DNA of 64,000 nucleotides from Ecdyonurus torrentis (lineage: Eukaryota > Arthropoda > Insecta > Ephemeroptera > Heptageniidae). The translations under genes and the position numbers were made by a program. Below are positions 23,801 to 37,093 of this stretch, one piece after another. The notes under the pieces are model-generated. The model did not search any database and was not told where the DNA came from. It saw nothing but the letters and a program-made list of their open reading frames with translations. Each line of letters opens with the position of its first letter. The first letter of the stretch is position 1. The stretch spans positions 248,001-312,000 of the forward strand of contig CASGGR010000038.1 of assembly GCA_949318235.1 (NCBI GenBank), in the 5' to 3' direction.

Positions 23801-25038
23801 ACTTTGTTTCATGACTTGGTTTGGCTACATGATGAGTGAAAACTAAAATTGTCAATAACCCAAAAAGTATGCGTCGAAGCAAAAAAGTTCAAGACATATT
23901 TTTTGTAGAGAATTGAAAAACCTATGATATAAGTCAAATTTGATGTCTGTAGCATTCTTAGTTTTTGAGAAATCATCAAAACTAGTTTTAATCGTGTAAA
24001 AAGTATGATTTTTATCATTCAATAACATTTGGTTCTTGAAATAGAAACTTTCTTTCATGACTTGGTTTGGCTACACGATGAGTGAAAACTTAAATTGTCA
24101 ATAACCCAAAAAGTATGCGTCGGAGCAAAAAAGTTCAAGACATCTTTTTTGTAGAGACTTGAAAAACCTATGTTATAAGTCAAATTTGATGTCTGTAGCA
24201 TTCTTAGTTTTTGAGCAATCATCAAAACTAGTTTTAATCGTGTAAAAAGTATGATTTTTATCATTCAATAACATTTGGTTCTTGAAATAGAAACTTTGTT
24301 TCATGACTTGGTTTGGCTACATGATGAGTGAAAACTAAAATTGTCAATAACCCAAAAAGTATGCGTCGAAGCAAAAAAGTTCAAGACATCTTTTTTGTAG
24401 AGAATTGAAAAACCTATGTCATAAGTCAAATTTGATGTCTGTAGCATTCTTAGTTTTTGAGAAATCATCAAAACTAGTTTTAATCGTGTAAAAAGTATGA
24501 TTAAAAACATTCAATAACATTTGGTTCTTGAAATAGACACTTTGTTTCATGACTTGGTTTGGCTACATGATGAGTGAAAACTAAAGTTGTCAATAACCCA
24601 AAAAGTATGCGTCGGAGCAAAAAAGTTCAAGATATCTTTTTTGTAGAGAATTGAAAAACCTATGATATAAGTCAAATTTGATGTCTGTAGCATTCTTAGT
24701 TTTTGAGAAATCATCAAAACTAGTTTTAATCGTGTAAAAAGTATGATTTTTATCATTCAATAACATTTGGTTCTTGAAATAGAAACTTTCTTTCATGACT
24801 TGGTTTGGCTACACGATGAGTGAAAACTTAAATTGTCAATAACCCAAAAAGTATGCGTCGGAGCAAAAAAGTTCAAGACATCTTTTTTGTAGAGACTTGA
24901 AAAACCTATGTTATAAGTCAAATTTGATGTCTGTAGCATTCTTAGTTTTTGAGCAATCATCAAAACTAGTTTTAATCGTGTAAAAAGTATGATTTTTATC
25001 ATTCAATAACATTTGGTTCTTGAAATAGAAACTTTGTT
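19872..25038 (+). repeat. 21-monomer higher-order block (5167 bp), copy 2
   Basis: Second copy of the 11260-16426 order. It lacks the aagccatc mark at its start (aagacatc here). After 25038 it continues with gaagc/tatgtcataag, gatatc and gaataaaaac, as the third copy does after 33649; copy 1 is instead followed by a new aagccatc monomer. A private change, acatgacgag, lies at about 25309. Confidence 0.86.
20856..24300 (+). repeat. 14-monomer block (3445 bp), copy 3
   Basis: Direct tandem continuation of 17411-20855 with the same length and variant order. After 24300 the order departs: a tatgatataag/gatatc monomer follows, as it does at the ends of the copies at 12244 and 29467. Confidence 0.92.
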
Positions 25039-27252
25039 TCATGACTTGGTTTGGCTACATGATGAGTGAAAACTAAAATTGTCAATAACCCAAAAAGTAT
25101 GCGTCGAAGCAAAAAAGTTCAAGACATCTTTTTTGTAGAGAATTGAAAAACCTATGTCATAAGTCAAATTTGATGTCTGTAGCATTCTTAGTTTTTGAGA
25201 AATCATCAAAACTAGTTTTAATCGTGTAAAAAGTATGATTAAAAACATTCAATAACATTTGGTTCTTGAAATAGACACTTTGTTTCATGACTTGGTTTGG
25301 CTACATGACGAGTGAAAACTAAAGTTGTCAATAACCCAAAAAGTATGCGTCGGAGCAAAAAAGTTCAAGATATCTTTTTTGTAGAGAATTGAAAAACCTA
25401 TGTCATAAGTCAAATTTGATGTCTGTAGCATTCTTAGTTTTTGAGAAATCATCAAAACTAGTTTTAATCGTGTAAAAAGTATGATTAAAAACATTCAATA
25501 ACATTTGGTTCTTGAAATAGACACTTTGTTTCATGACTTGGTTTGGCTACATGATGAGTGAAAACTAAAGTTGTCAATAACCCAAAAAGTATGCGTCGGA
25601 GCAAAAAAGTTCAAGATATCTTTTTTGTAGAGAATTGAAAAACCTATGTCATAAGTCAAATTTGATGTCTGTAGCATTCTTAGTTTTTGAGAAATCATCA
25701 AAACTAGTTTTAATCGTGTAAAAAGTATGAATAAAAACATTCAATAACATTTGGTTCTTGAAATAGACACTTTGTTTCATGACTTGGTTTGGCTACATGA
25801 TGAGTGAAAACTAAAGTTGTCAATAACCCAAAAAGTATGCGTCGGAGCAAAAAAGTTCAAGATATCTTTTTTGTAGAGAATTGAAAAACCTATGTCATAA
25901 GTCAAATTTGATGTCTGTAGCATTCTTAGTTTTTGAGAAATCATCAAAACTAGTTTTAATCGTGTAAAAAGTATGATTAAAAACATTCAATAACATTTGG
26001 TTCTTGAAATAGACACTTTGTTTCATGACTTGGTTTGGCTACATGATGAGTGAAAACTAAAGTTGTCAATAACCCAAAAAGTATGCGTCGGAGCAAAAAA
26101 GTTCAAGATATCTTTTTTGTAGAGAATTGAAAAACCTATGTCATAAGTTAAACTTGATGTCTGTAGCATTCTTAGTTTTTGAGAAATCATCAAAAGTAGT
26201 CTTAATCGTGTAAAAAGTATGATTCAAAACATTCAATAACATTTGGTTCTTGAAATAGACACTTTGTTTCATGACTTGGTTTGGCTACATGATGAGTGAA
26301 AACTAAAGTTGTCAATAACCCAAAAAGTATGCGTCGGAGCAAAAAAGTTCAAGACATCTTTTTTGTAGAGAATTGAAAAACCTATGTCATAAGTCAAATT
26401 TGAAGTCTGTAGCATTCTTAGTTTTTGAGCAATCATCAAAACTAGTTTTAATCGTGTAAAAAGTATGATTTTTATCATTCAATAACATTTGGTTCTTGAA
26501 ATAGAAACTTTGTTTCATGACTTGGTTTGGCTACATGATGAGTGAAAACTAAAATTGTCAATAACCCAAAAAGTATGCGTCGAAGCAAAAAAGTTCAAGA
26601 CATCTTTTTTGTAGAGAATTGAAAAACCTATGTCATAAGTCAAATTTGATGTCTGTAGCATTCTTAGTTTTTGAGAAATCATCAAAACTAGTTTTAATCG
26701 TGTAAAAAGTATGATTAAAAACATTCAATAACATTTGGTTCTTGAAATAGACACTTTGTTTCATGACTTGGTTTGGCTACATGATGAGTGAAAACTAAAG
26801 TTGTCAATAACCCAAAAAGTATGCGTCGGAGCAAAAAAGTTCAAGATATCTTTTTTGTAGAGAATTGAAAAACCTATGATATAAGTCAAATTTGATGTCT
26901 GTAGCATTCTTAGTTTTTGAGAAATCATCAAAACTAGTTTTAATCGTGTAAAAAGTATGATTTTTATCATTCAATAACATTTGGTTCTTGAAATAGAAAC
27001 TTTCTTTCATGACTTGGTTTGGCTACACGATGAGTGAAAACTTAAATTGTCAATAACCCAAAAAGTATGCGTCGGAGCAAAAAAGTTCAAGACATCTTTT
27101 TTGTAGAGACTTGAAAAACCTATGTTATAAGTCAAATTTGATGTCTGTAGCATTCTTAGTTTTTGAGCAATCATCAAAACTAGTTTTAATCGTGTAAAAA
27201 GTATGATTTTTATCATTCAATAACATTTGGTTCTTGAAATAGAAACTTTGTT
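20856..27252 (+). repeat. 26-monomer duplicated segment (6397 bp), copy 1
   Basis: The order of all 26 monomers matches 29467-35863. The strongest mark is tttgaagtctg in place of tttgatgtctg at about 26404, found only here and at about 35015. It sits in a monomer combining gacatc, tcataag and gagcaatc that also occurs only at these two places. Sharing of a rare base change on a rare hybrid monomer shows duplication of the whole segment. Confidence 0.92.
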
Positions 27253-28482
27253 TCATGACTTGGTTTGGCTACATGATGAGTGAAAACTAAAATTGTCAAT
27301 AACCCAAAAAGTATGCGTCGAAGCAAAAAAGTTCAAGACATCTTTTTTGTAGAGAATTGAAAAACCTATGTCATAAGTCAAATTTGATGTCTGTAGCATT
27401 CTTAGTTTTTGAGAAATCATCAAAACTAGTTTTAATCGTGTAAAAAGTATGATTTTTATCATTCAATAACATTTGGTTCTTGAAATAGAAACTTTCTTTC
27501 ATGACTTGGTTTGGCTACACGATGAGTGAAAACTTAAATTGTCAATAACCCAAAAAGTATGCGTCGGAGCAAAAAAGTTCAAGACATCTTTTTTGTAGAG
27601 ACTTGAAAAACCTATGTTATAAGTCAAATTTGATGTCTGTAGCATTCTTAGTTTTTGAGCAATCATCAAAACTAGTTTTAATCGTGTAAAAAGTATGATT
27701 TTTATCATTCAATAACATTTGGTTCTTGAAATAGAAACTTTGTTTCATGACTTGGTTTGGCTACATGATGAGTGAAAACTAAAATTGTCAATAACCCAAA
27801 AAGTATGGGTCGAAGCAAAAAAGTTCAAGACATCTTTTTTGTAGAGAATTGAAAAACCTATGTCATAAGTCAAATTTGATGTCTGTAGCATTCTTAGTTT
27901 TTGAGAAATCATCAAAACTAGTTTTAATCGTGTAAAAAGTATGATTAAAAACATTCAATAACATTTGGTTCTTGAAATAGACACTTTGTTTCATGACTTG
28001 GTTTGGCTACATGATGAGTGAAAACTAAAGTTGTCAATAACCCAAAAAGTATGCGTCGGAGCAAAAAAGTTCAAGATATCTTTTTTGTAGAGAATTGAAA
28101 AACCTATGATATAAGTCAAATTTGATGTCTGTAGCATTCTTAGTTTTTGAGAAATCATCAAAACTAGTTTTAATCGTGTAAAAAGTATGATTTTTATCAT
28201 TCAATAACATTTGGTTCTTGAAATAGAAACTTTCTTTCATGACTTGGTTTGGCTACACGATGAGTGAAAACTTAAATTGTCAATAACCCAAAAAGTATGC
28301 GTCGGAGCAAAAAAGTTCAAGACATCTTTTTTGTAGAGACTTGAAAAACCTATGTTATAAGTCAAATTTGATGTCTGTAGCATTCTTAGTTTTTGAGCAA
28401 TCATCAAAACTAGTTTTAATCGTGTAAAAAGTATGATTTTTATCATTCAATAACATTTGGTTCTTGAAATAGAAACTTTGTT
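27253..28482 (+). repeat. Rearranged 5-monomer stretch built from a 3-monomer module
   Basis: A module of three monomers (gaagc/tatgtcataag; gatatc/tatgatataag; acacgatgag with gagcaatc) recurs at 24301, 26515, 27745, 33... (32912) and 35126. Here the monomer at 27253 goes straight into an acacgatgag copy, skipping the middle member, and a full module follows at 27745-28482. A private change, gtatgggtcgaagc, is at about 27808, one of very few changes in the otherwise invariant gcgtcg core. Confidence 0.8.
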
Positions 28483-31400
28483 TCATGACTTGGTTTGGCT
28501 ACATGATGAGTGAAAACTAAAATTGTCAATAACCCAAAAAGTATGCGTCGGAGCAAAAAAGTTCAAGCCATCTTTTTTGTAGAGACTTGAAAAACCTATG
28601 TTATAAGTCAAATTTGATGTCTGTAGCATTCTTAGTTTTTGAGAAATCATCAAAACTAGTTTTAATCGTGTAAAAAGTATGATTAAAAACATTCAATAAC
28701 ATTTGGTTCTTGAAATAGACACTTTGTTTCATGACTTGGTTTGGCTACATGATGAGTGAAAACTAAAGTTGTCAATAACCCAAAAAGTATGCGTCGGAGC
28801 AAAAAAGTTCAAGATATCTTTTTTGTAGAGAATTGAAAAACCTATATCATAAGTCAAACTTGATGTCTGTAGCATTCTTAGTTTTTGAGAAATCATCAAA
28901 AGTAGTCTTAATCGTGTAAAAAGTATGATTCAAAACATTCAATAACATTTGGTTCTTGAAATAGAAACTTTGTTTCATGACTTGGTTTGGCTACATGATG
29001 AGTGAAAACTAAAATTGTCAATAACCCAAAAAGTATGCGTCGAAGCAAAAAAGTTCAAGACATATTTTTTGTAGAGAATTGAAAAACCTATGATATAAGT
29101 CAAATTTGATGTCTGTAGCATTCTTAGTTTTTGAGAAATCATCAAAACTAGTTTTAATCGTGTAAAAAGTATGATTTTTATCATTCAATAACATTTGGTT
29201 CTTGAAATAGAAACTTTCTTTCATGACTTGGTTTGGCTACACGATGAGTGAAAACTTAAATTGTCAATAACCCAAAAAGTATGCGTCGGAGCAAAAAAGT
29301 TCAAGACATCTTTTTTGTAGAGACTTGAAAAACCTATGTTATAAGTCAAATTTGATGTCTGTAGCATTCTTAGTTTTTGAGCAATCATCAAAACTAGTTT
29401 TAATCGTGTAAAAAGTATGATTTTTATCATTCAATAACATTTGGTTCTTGAAATAGAAACTTTGTTTCATGACTTGGTTTGGCTACATGATGAGTGAAAA
29501 CTAAAATTGTCAATAACCCAAAAAGTATGCGTCGAAGCAAAAAAGTTCAAGACATCTTTTTTGTAGAGAATTGAAAAACCTATGTCATAAGTCAAATTTG
29601 ATGTCTGTAGCATTCTTAGTTTTTGAGAAATCATCAAAACTAGTTTTAATCGTGTAAAAAGTATGATTAAAAACATTCAATAACATTTGGTTCTTGAAAT
29701 AGACACTTTGTTTCATGACTTGGTTTGGCTACATGATGAGTGAAAACTAAAGTTGTCAATAACCCAAAAAGTATGCGTCGGAGCAAAAAAGTTCAAGATA
29801 TCTTTTTTGTAGAGAATTGAAAAACCTATGTCATAAGTCAAATTTGATGTCTGTAGCATTCTTAGTTTTTGAGAAATCATCAAAACTAGTTTTAATCGTG
29901 TAAAAAGTATGATTAAAAACATTCAATAACATTTGGTTCTTGAAATAGACACTTTGTTTCATGACTTGGTTTGGCTACATGATGAGTGAAAACTAAAGTT
30001 GTCAATAACCCAAAAAGTATGCGTCGGAGCAAAAAAGTTCAAGATATCTTTTTTGTAGAGAATTGAAAAACCTATGTCATAAGTCAAATTTGATGTCTGT
30101 AGCATTCTTAGTTTTTGAGAAATCATCAAAACTAGTTTTAATCGTGTAAAAAGTATGAATAAAAACATTCAATAACATTTGGTTCTTGAAATAGACACTT
30201 TGTTTCATGACTTGGTTTGGCTACATGATGAGTGAAAACTAAAGTTGTCAATAACCCAAAAAGTATGCGTCGGAGCAAAAAAGTTCAAGATATCTTTTTT
30301 GTAGAGAATTGAAAAACCTATGTCATAAGTCAAATTTGATGTCTGTAGCATTCTTAGTTTTTGAGAAATCATCAAAACTAGTTTTAATCGTGTAAAAAGT
30401 ATGATTAAAAACATTCAATAACATTTGGTTCTTGAAATAGACACTTTGTTTCATGACTTGGTTTGGCTACATGATGAGTGAAAACTAAAGTTGTCAATAA
30501 CCCAAAAAGTATGCGTCGGAGCAAAAAAGTTCAAGATATCTTTTTTGTAGAGAATTGAAAAACCTATGTCATAAGTTAAACTTGATGTCTGTAGCATTCT
30601 TAGTTTTTGAGAAATCATCAAAAGTAGTCTTAATCGTGTAAAAAGTATGATTCAAAACATTCAATAACATTTGGTTCTTGAAATAGACACTTTGTTTCAT
30701 GACTTGGTTTGGCTACATGATGAGTGAAAACTAAAGTTGTCAATAACCCAAAAAGTATGCGTCGGAGCAAAAAAGTTCAAGATATCTTTTTTGTAGAGAA
30801 TTGAAAAACCTATGTCATAAGTTAAACTTGATGTCTGTAGCATTCTTAGTTTTTGAGAAATCATCAAAAGTAGTCTTAATCGTGTAAAAAGTATGATTCA
30901 AAACATTCAATAACATTTGGTTCTTGAAATAGAAACTTTGTTTCATGACTTGGTTTGGCTACATGATGAGTGAAAACTAAAATTGTCAATAACCCAAAAA
31001 GTATGCGTCGAAGCAAAAAAGTTCAAGACATCTTTTTTGTAGAGAATTGAAAAACCTATGATATAAGTCAAATTTGATGTCTGTAGCATTCTTAGTTTTT
31101 GAGAAATCATCAAAACTAGTTTTAATCGTGTAAAAAGTATGATTAAAAACATTCAATAACATTTGGTTCTTGAAATAGACACTTTGTTTCATGACTTGGT
31201 TTGGCTACATGATGAGTAAAAACTAAAGTAGTCAATAACCCAAAAAGTATGCGTCGGAGCAAAAAAGTTCAAGATATCTTTTTTGTAGAGAATTGAAAAA
31301 CCTATGTCATAAGTTAAATTTGATGTCTGTAGCATTCTTAGTTTTTGAGAAATCATCAAAATTGGTTTTATTCGTGTAAAAAGTATGATTTTTAATCATT

Positions 31401-33649
31401 CAATAACATTTGGTTCTTGAAATAGAAACTTTCTTTCCTGACTTGGTTTGGCTACATGATGAGTGAAAACTAAAATTGTCAATAACCCAAAAAGTATGCG
31501 TCGGAGCAAAAAAGTTCAAGACATCTTTTTTGTAGAGACTTGAAAAACCTATGTTATAAGTCAAATTTGATGTCTGTAGCATTCTTAGTTTTTGAGCAAT
31601 CATCAAAACTAGTTTTAATCGTGTAAAAAGTATGATTTTTATCATTCAATAACATTTGGTTCTTGAAATAGACACTTTGTTTCATGACTTGGTTTTACTA
31701 CATGATAAGTGAAAACTAAAATTGTCAATAACCCAAAAAGTATGCGTCGAAGCAAAAAAGTTCAAGACATCTTTTTTGTAGAGAATTGAAAAACCTATGT
31801 CATAAGTCAAATTTGATGTCTGTAGCATTCTTAGTTTTTGAGAAATCATCAAAACTAGTTTTAATCGTGTAAAAAGTATGATTAAAAACATTCAATAACA
31901 TTTGGTTCTTGAAATAGACACTTTGTTTCATGACTTGGTTTGGCTACATGATGAGTGAAAACTAAAATTGTCAATAACCCAAAAAGTATGCGTCGGAGCA
32001 AAAAAGTTCAAGACATCTTTTTTGTAGAGACTTGAAAAACCTATGTTATAAGTCAAATTTGATGTCTGTAGCATTCTTAGTTTTTGAGAAATCATCAAAA
32101 CTAGTTTTAATCGTGTAAAAAGTATGATTAAAAACATTCAATAACATTTGGTTCTTGAAATAGACACTTTGTTTCATGACTTGGTTTGGCTACATGATGA
32201 GTGAAAACTAAAGTTGTCAATAACCCAAAAAGTATGCGTCGGAGCAAAAAAGTTCAAGATATCTTTTTTGTAGAGAATTGAAAAACCTATATCATAAGTC
32301 AAACTTGATGTCTGTAGCATTCTTAGTTTTTGAGAAATCATCAAAAGTAGTCTTAATCGTGTAAAAAGTATGATTCAAAACATTCAATAACATTTGGTTC
32401 TTGAAATAGAAACTTTGTTTCATGACTTGGTTTGGCTACATGATGAGTGAAAACTAAAATTGTCAATAACCCAAAAAGTATGCGTCGAAGCAAAAAAGTT
32501 CAAGACATATTTTTTGTAGAGAATTGAAAAACCTATGATATAAGTCAAATTTGATGTCTGTAGCATTCTTAGTTTTTGAGAAATCATCAAAACTAGTTTT
32601 AATCGTGTAAAAAGTATGATTTTTATCATTCAATAACATTTGGTTCTTGAAATAGAAACTTTCTTTCATGACTTGGTTTGGCTACACGATGAGTGAAAAC
32701 TTAAATTGTCAATAACCCAAAAAGTATGCGTCGGAGCAAAAAAGTTCAAGACATCTTTTTTGTAGAGACTTGAAAAACCTATGTTATAAGTCAAATTTGA
32801 TGTCTGTAGCATTCTTAGTTTTTGAGCAATCATCAAAACTAGTTTTAATCGTGTAAAAAGTATGATTTTTATCATTCAATAACATTTGGTTCTTGAAATA
32901 GAAACTTTGTTTCATGACTTGGTTTGGCTACATGATGAGTGAAAACTAAAATTGTCAATAACCCAAAAAGTATGCGTCGAAGCAAAAAAGTTCAAGACAT
33001 CTTTTTTGTAGAGAATTGAAAAACCTATGTCATAAGTCAAATTTGATGTCTGTAGCATTCTTAGTTTTTGAGAAATCATCAAAACTAGTTTTAATCGTGT
33101 AAAAAGTATGATTAAAAACATTCAATAACATTTGGTTCTTGAAATAGACACTTTGTTTCATGACTTGGTTTGGCTACATGATGAGTGAAAACTAAAGTTG
33201 TCAATAACCCAAAAAGTATGCGTCGGAGCAAAAAAGTTCAAGATATCTTTTTTGTAGAGAATTGAAAAACCTATGATATAAGTCAAATTTGATGTCTGTA
33301 GCATTCTTAGTTTTTGAGAAATCATCAAAACTAGTTTTAATCGTGTAAAAAGTATGATTTTTATCATTCAATAACATTTGGTTCTTGAAATAGAAACTTT
33401 CTTTCATGACTTGGTTTGGCTACACGATGAGTGAAAACTTAAATTGTCAATAACCCAAAAAGTATGCGTCGGAGCAAAAAAGTTCAAGACATCTTTTTTG
33501 TAGAGACTTGAAAAACCTATGTTATAAGTCAAATTTGATGTCTGTAGCATTCTTAGTTTTTGAGCAATCATCAAAACTAGTTTTAATCGTGTAAAAAGTA
33601 TGATTTTTATCATTCAATAACATTTGGTTCTTGAAATAGAAACTTTGTT
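28483..33649 (+). repeat. 21-monomer higher-order block (5167 bp), copy 3
   Basis: Third copy of the 11260-16426 order, beginning with the aagccatc mark at about 28567. It is 8611 bp after copy 2 and shares its continuation up to about 35.86 kb. Confidence 0.86.
29467..32911 (+). repeat. 14-monomer block (3445 bp), copy 4
   Basis: Same 14-variant order and exact length as the other three, with the extra base at about 31394. It lies inside the larger duplication 29467-35863, so it was probably copied together with the sequence that follows it. Confidence 0.9.
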
Positions 33650-35863
33650 TCATGACTTGGTTTGGCTACATGATGAGTGAAAACTAAAATTGTCAATAAC
33701 CCAAAAAGTATGCGTCGAAGCAAAAAAGTTCAAGACATCTTTTTTGTAGAGAATTGAAAAACCTATGTCATAAGTCAAATTTGATGTCTGTAGCATTCTT
33801 AGTTTTTGAGAAATCATCAAAACTAGTTTTAATCGTGTAAAAAGTATGATTAAAAACATTCAATAACATTTGGTTCTTGAAATAGACACTTTGTTTCATG
33901 ACTTGGTTTGGCTACATGATGAGTGAAAACTAAAGTTGTCAATAACCCAAAAAGTATGCGTCGGAGCAAAAAAGTTCAAGATATCTTTTTTGTAGAGAAT
34001 TGAAAAACCTATGTCATAAGTCAAATTTGATGTCTGTAGCATTCTTAGTTTTTGAGAAATCATCAAAACTAGTTTTAATCGTGTAAAAAGTATGATTAAA
34101 AACATTCAATAACATTTGGTTCTTGAAATAGACACTTTGTTTCATGACTTGGTTTGGCTACATGATGAGTGAAAACTAAAGTTGTCAATAACCCAAAAAG
34201 TATGCGTCGGAGCAAAAAAGTTCAAGATATCTTTTTTGTAGAGAATTGAAAAACCTATGTCATAAGTCAAATTTGATGTCTGTAGCATTCTTAGTTTTTG
34301 AGAAATCATCAAAACTAGTTTTAATCGTGTAAAAAGTATGAATAAAAACATTCAATAACATTTGGTTCTTGAAATAGACACTTTGTTTCATGACTTGGTT
34401 TGGCTACATGATGAGTGAAAACTAAAGTTGTCAATAACCCAAAAAGTATGCGTCGGAGCAAAAAAGTTCAAGATATCTTTTTTGTAGAGAATTGAAAAAC
34501 CTATGTCATAAGTCAAATTTGATGTCTGTAGCATTCTTAGTTTTTGAGAAATCATCAAAACTAGTTTTAATCGTGTAAAAAGTATGATTAAAAACATTCA
34601 ATAACATTTGGTTCTTGAAATAGACACTTTGTTTCATGACTTGGTTTGGCTACATGATGAGTGAAAACTAAAGTTGTCAATAACCCAAAAAGTATGCGTC
34701 GGAGCAAAAAAGTTCAAGATATCTTTTTTGTAGAGAATTGAAAAACCTATGTCATAAGTTAAACTTGATGTCTGTAGCATTCTTAGTTTTTGAGAAATCA
34801 TCAAAAGTAGTCTTAATCGTGTAAAAAGTATGATTCAAAACATTCAATAACATTTGGTTCTTGAAATAGACACTTTGTTTCATGACTTGGTTTGGCTACA
34901 TGATGAGTGAAAACTAAAGTTGTCAATAACCCAAAAAGTATGCGTCGGAGCAAAAAAGTTCAAGACATCTTTTTTGTAGAGAATTGAAAAACCTATGTCA
35001 TAAGTCAAATTTGAAGTCTGTAGCATTCTTAGTTTTTGAGCAATCATCAAAACTAGTTTTAATCGTGTAAAAAGTATGATTTTTATCATTCAATAACATT
35101 TGGTTCTTGAAATAGAAACTTTGTTTCATGACTTGGTTTGGCTACATGATGAGTGAAAACTAAAATTGTCAATAACCCAAAAAGTATGCGTCGAAGCAAA
35201 AAAGTTCAAGACATCTTTTTTGTAGAGAATTGAAAAACCTATGTCATAAGTCAAATTTGATGTCTGTAGCATTCTTAGTTTTTGAGAAATCATCAAAACT
35301 AGTTTTAATCGTGTAAAAAGTATGATTAAAAACATTCAATAACATTTGGTTCTTGAAATAGACACTTTGTTTCATGACTTGGTTTGGCTACATGATGAGT
35401 GAAAACTAAAGTTGTCAATAACCCAAAAAGTATGCGTCGGAGCAAAAAAGTTCAAGATATCTTTTTTGTAGAGAATTGAAAAACCTATGATATAAGTCAA
35501 ATTTGATGTCTGTAGCATTCTTAGTTTTTGAGAAATCATCAAAACTAGTTTTAATCGTGTAAAAAGTATGATTTTTATCATTCAATAACATTTGGTTCTT
35601 GAAATAGAAACTTTCTTTCATGACTTGGTTTGGCTACACGATGAGTGAAAACTTAAATTGTCAATAACCCAAAAAGTATGCGTCGGAGCAAAAAAGTTCA
35701 AGACATCTTTTTTGTAGAGACTTGAAAAACCTATGTTATAAGTCAAATTTGATGTCTGTAGCATTCTTAGTTTTTGAGCAATCATCAAAACTAGTTTTAA
35801 TCGTGTAAAAAGTATGATTTTTATCATTCAATAACATTTGGTTCTTGAAATAGAAACTTTGTT
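29467..35863 (+). repeat. 26-monomer duplicated segment (6397 bp), copy 2
   Basis: Matches 20856-27252 at an offset of 8611 bp, including the tttgaagtctg mark at about 35015. The match also extends a few monomers to the left (tatatcataag, gacatat, acacgatgag). On the right the orders diverge after the pair at 35618-35863. Confidence 0.92.
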
Positions 35864-37093
35864 TCATGACTTGGTTTGGCTACATGATGAGTGAAAACTA
35901 AAATTGTCAATAACCCAAAAAGTATGCGTCGAAGCAAAAAAGTTCAAGACATCTTTTTTGTAGAGAATTGAAAAACCTATGTCATAAGTCAAATTTGATG
36001 TCTGTAGCATTCTTAGTTTTTGAGAAATCATCAAAACTAGTTTTAATCGTGTAAAAAGTATGATTAAAAACATTCAATAACATTTGGTTCTTGAAATAGA
36101 CACTTTGTTTCATGACTTGGTTTGGCTACATGATGAGTGAAAACTAAAGTTGTCAATAACCCAAAAAGTATGCGTCGGAGCAAAAAAGTTCAAGATATCT
36201 TTTTTGTAGAGAATTGAAAAACCTATGTCATAAGTCAAATTTGATGTCTGTAGCATTCTTAGTTTTTGAGAAATCATCAAAACTAGTTTTAATCGTGTAA
36301 AAAGTATGATTAAAAACATTCAATAACATTTGGTTCTTGAAATAGACACTTTGTTTCATGACTTGGTTTGGCTACATGATGAGTGAAAACTAAAGTTGTC
36401 AATAACCCAAAAAGTATGCGTCGGAGCAAAAAAGTTCAAGATATCTTTTTTGTAGAGAATTGAAAAACCTATGTCATAAGTCAAATTTGATGTCTGTAGC
36501 ATTCTTAGTTTTTGAGAAATCATCAAAACTAGTTTTAATCGTGTAAAAAGTATGATTAAAAACATTCAATAACATTTGGTTCTTGAAATAGACACTTTGT
36601 TTCATGACTTGGTTTGGCTACATGATGAGTGAAAACTAAAGTTGTCAATAACCCAAAAAGTATGCGTCGGAGCAAAAAAGTTCAAGATATCTTTTTTGTA
36701 GAGAATTGAAAAACCTATGTCATAAGTTAAACTTGATGTCTGTAGCATTCTTAGTTTTTGAGAAATCATCAAAAGTAGTCTTAATCGTGTAAAAAGTATG
36801 ATTCAAAACATTCAATAACATTTGGTTCTTGAAATAGACACTTTGTTTCATGACTTGGTTTGGCTACATGATGAGTGAAAACTAAAGTTGTCAATAACCC
36901 AAAAAGTATGCGTCGGAGCAAAAAAGTTCAAGATATCTTTTTTGTAGAGAATTGAAAAACCTATGTCATAAGTTAAACTTGATGTCTGTAGCATTCTTAG
37001 TTTTTGAGAAATCATCAAAAGTAGTCTTAATCGTGTAAAAAGTATGATTCAAAACATTCAATAACATTTGGTTCTTGAAATAGAAACTTTGTT

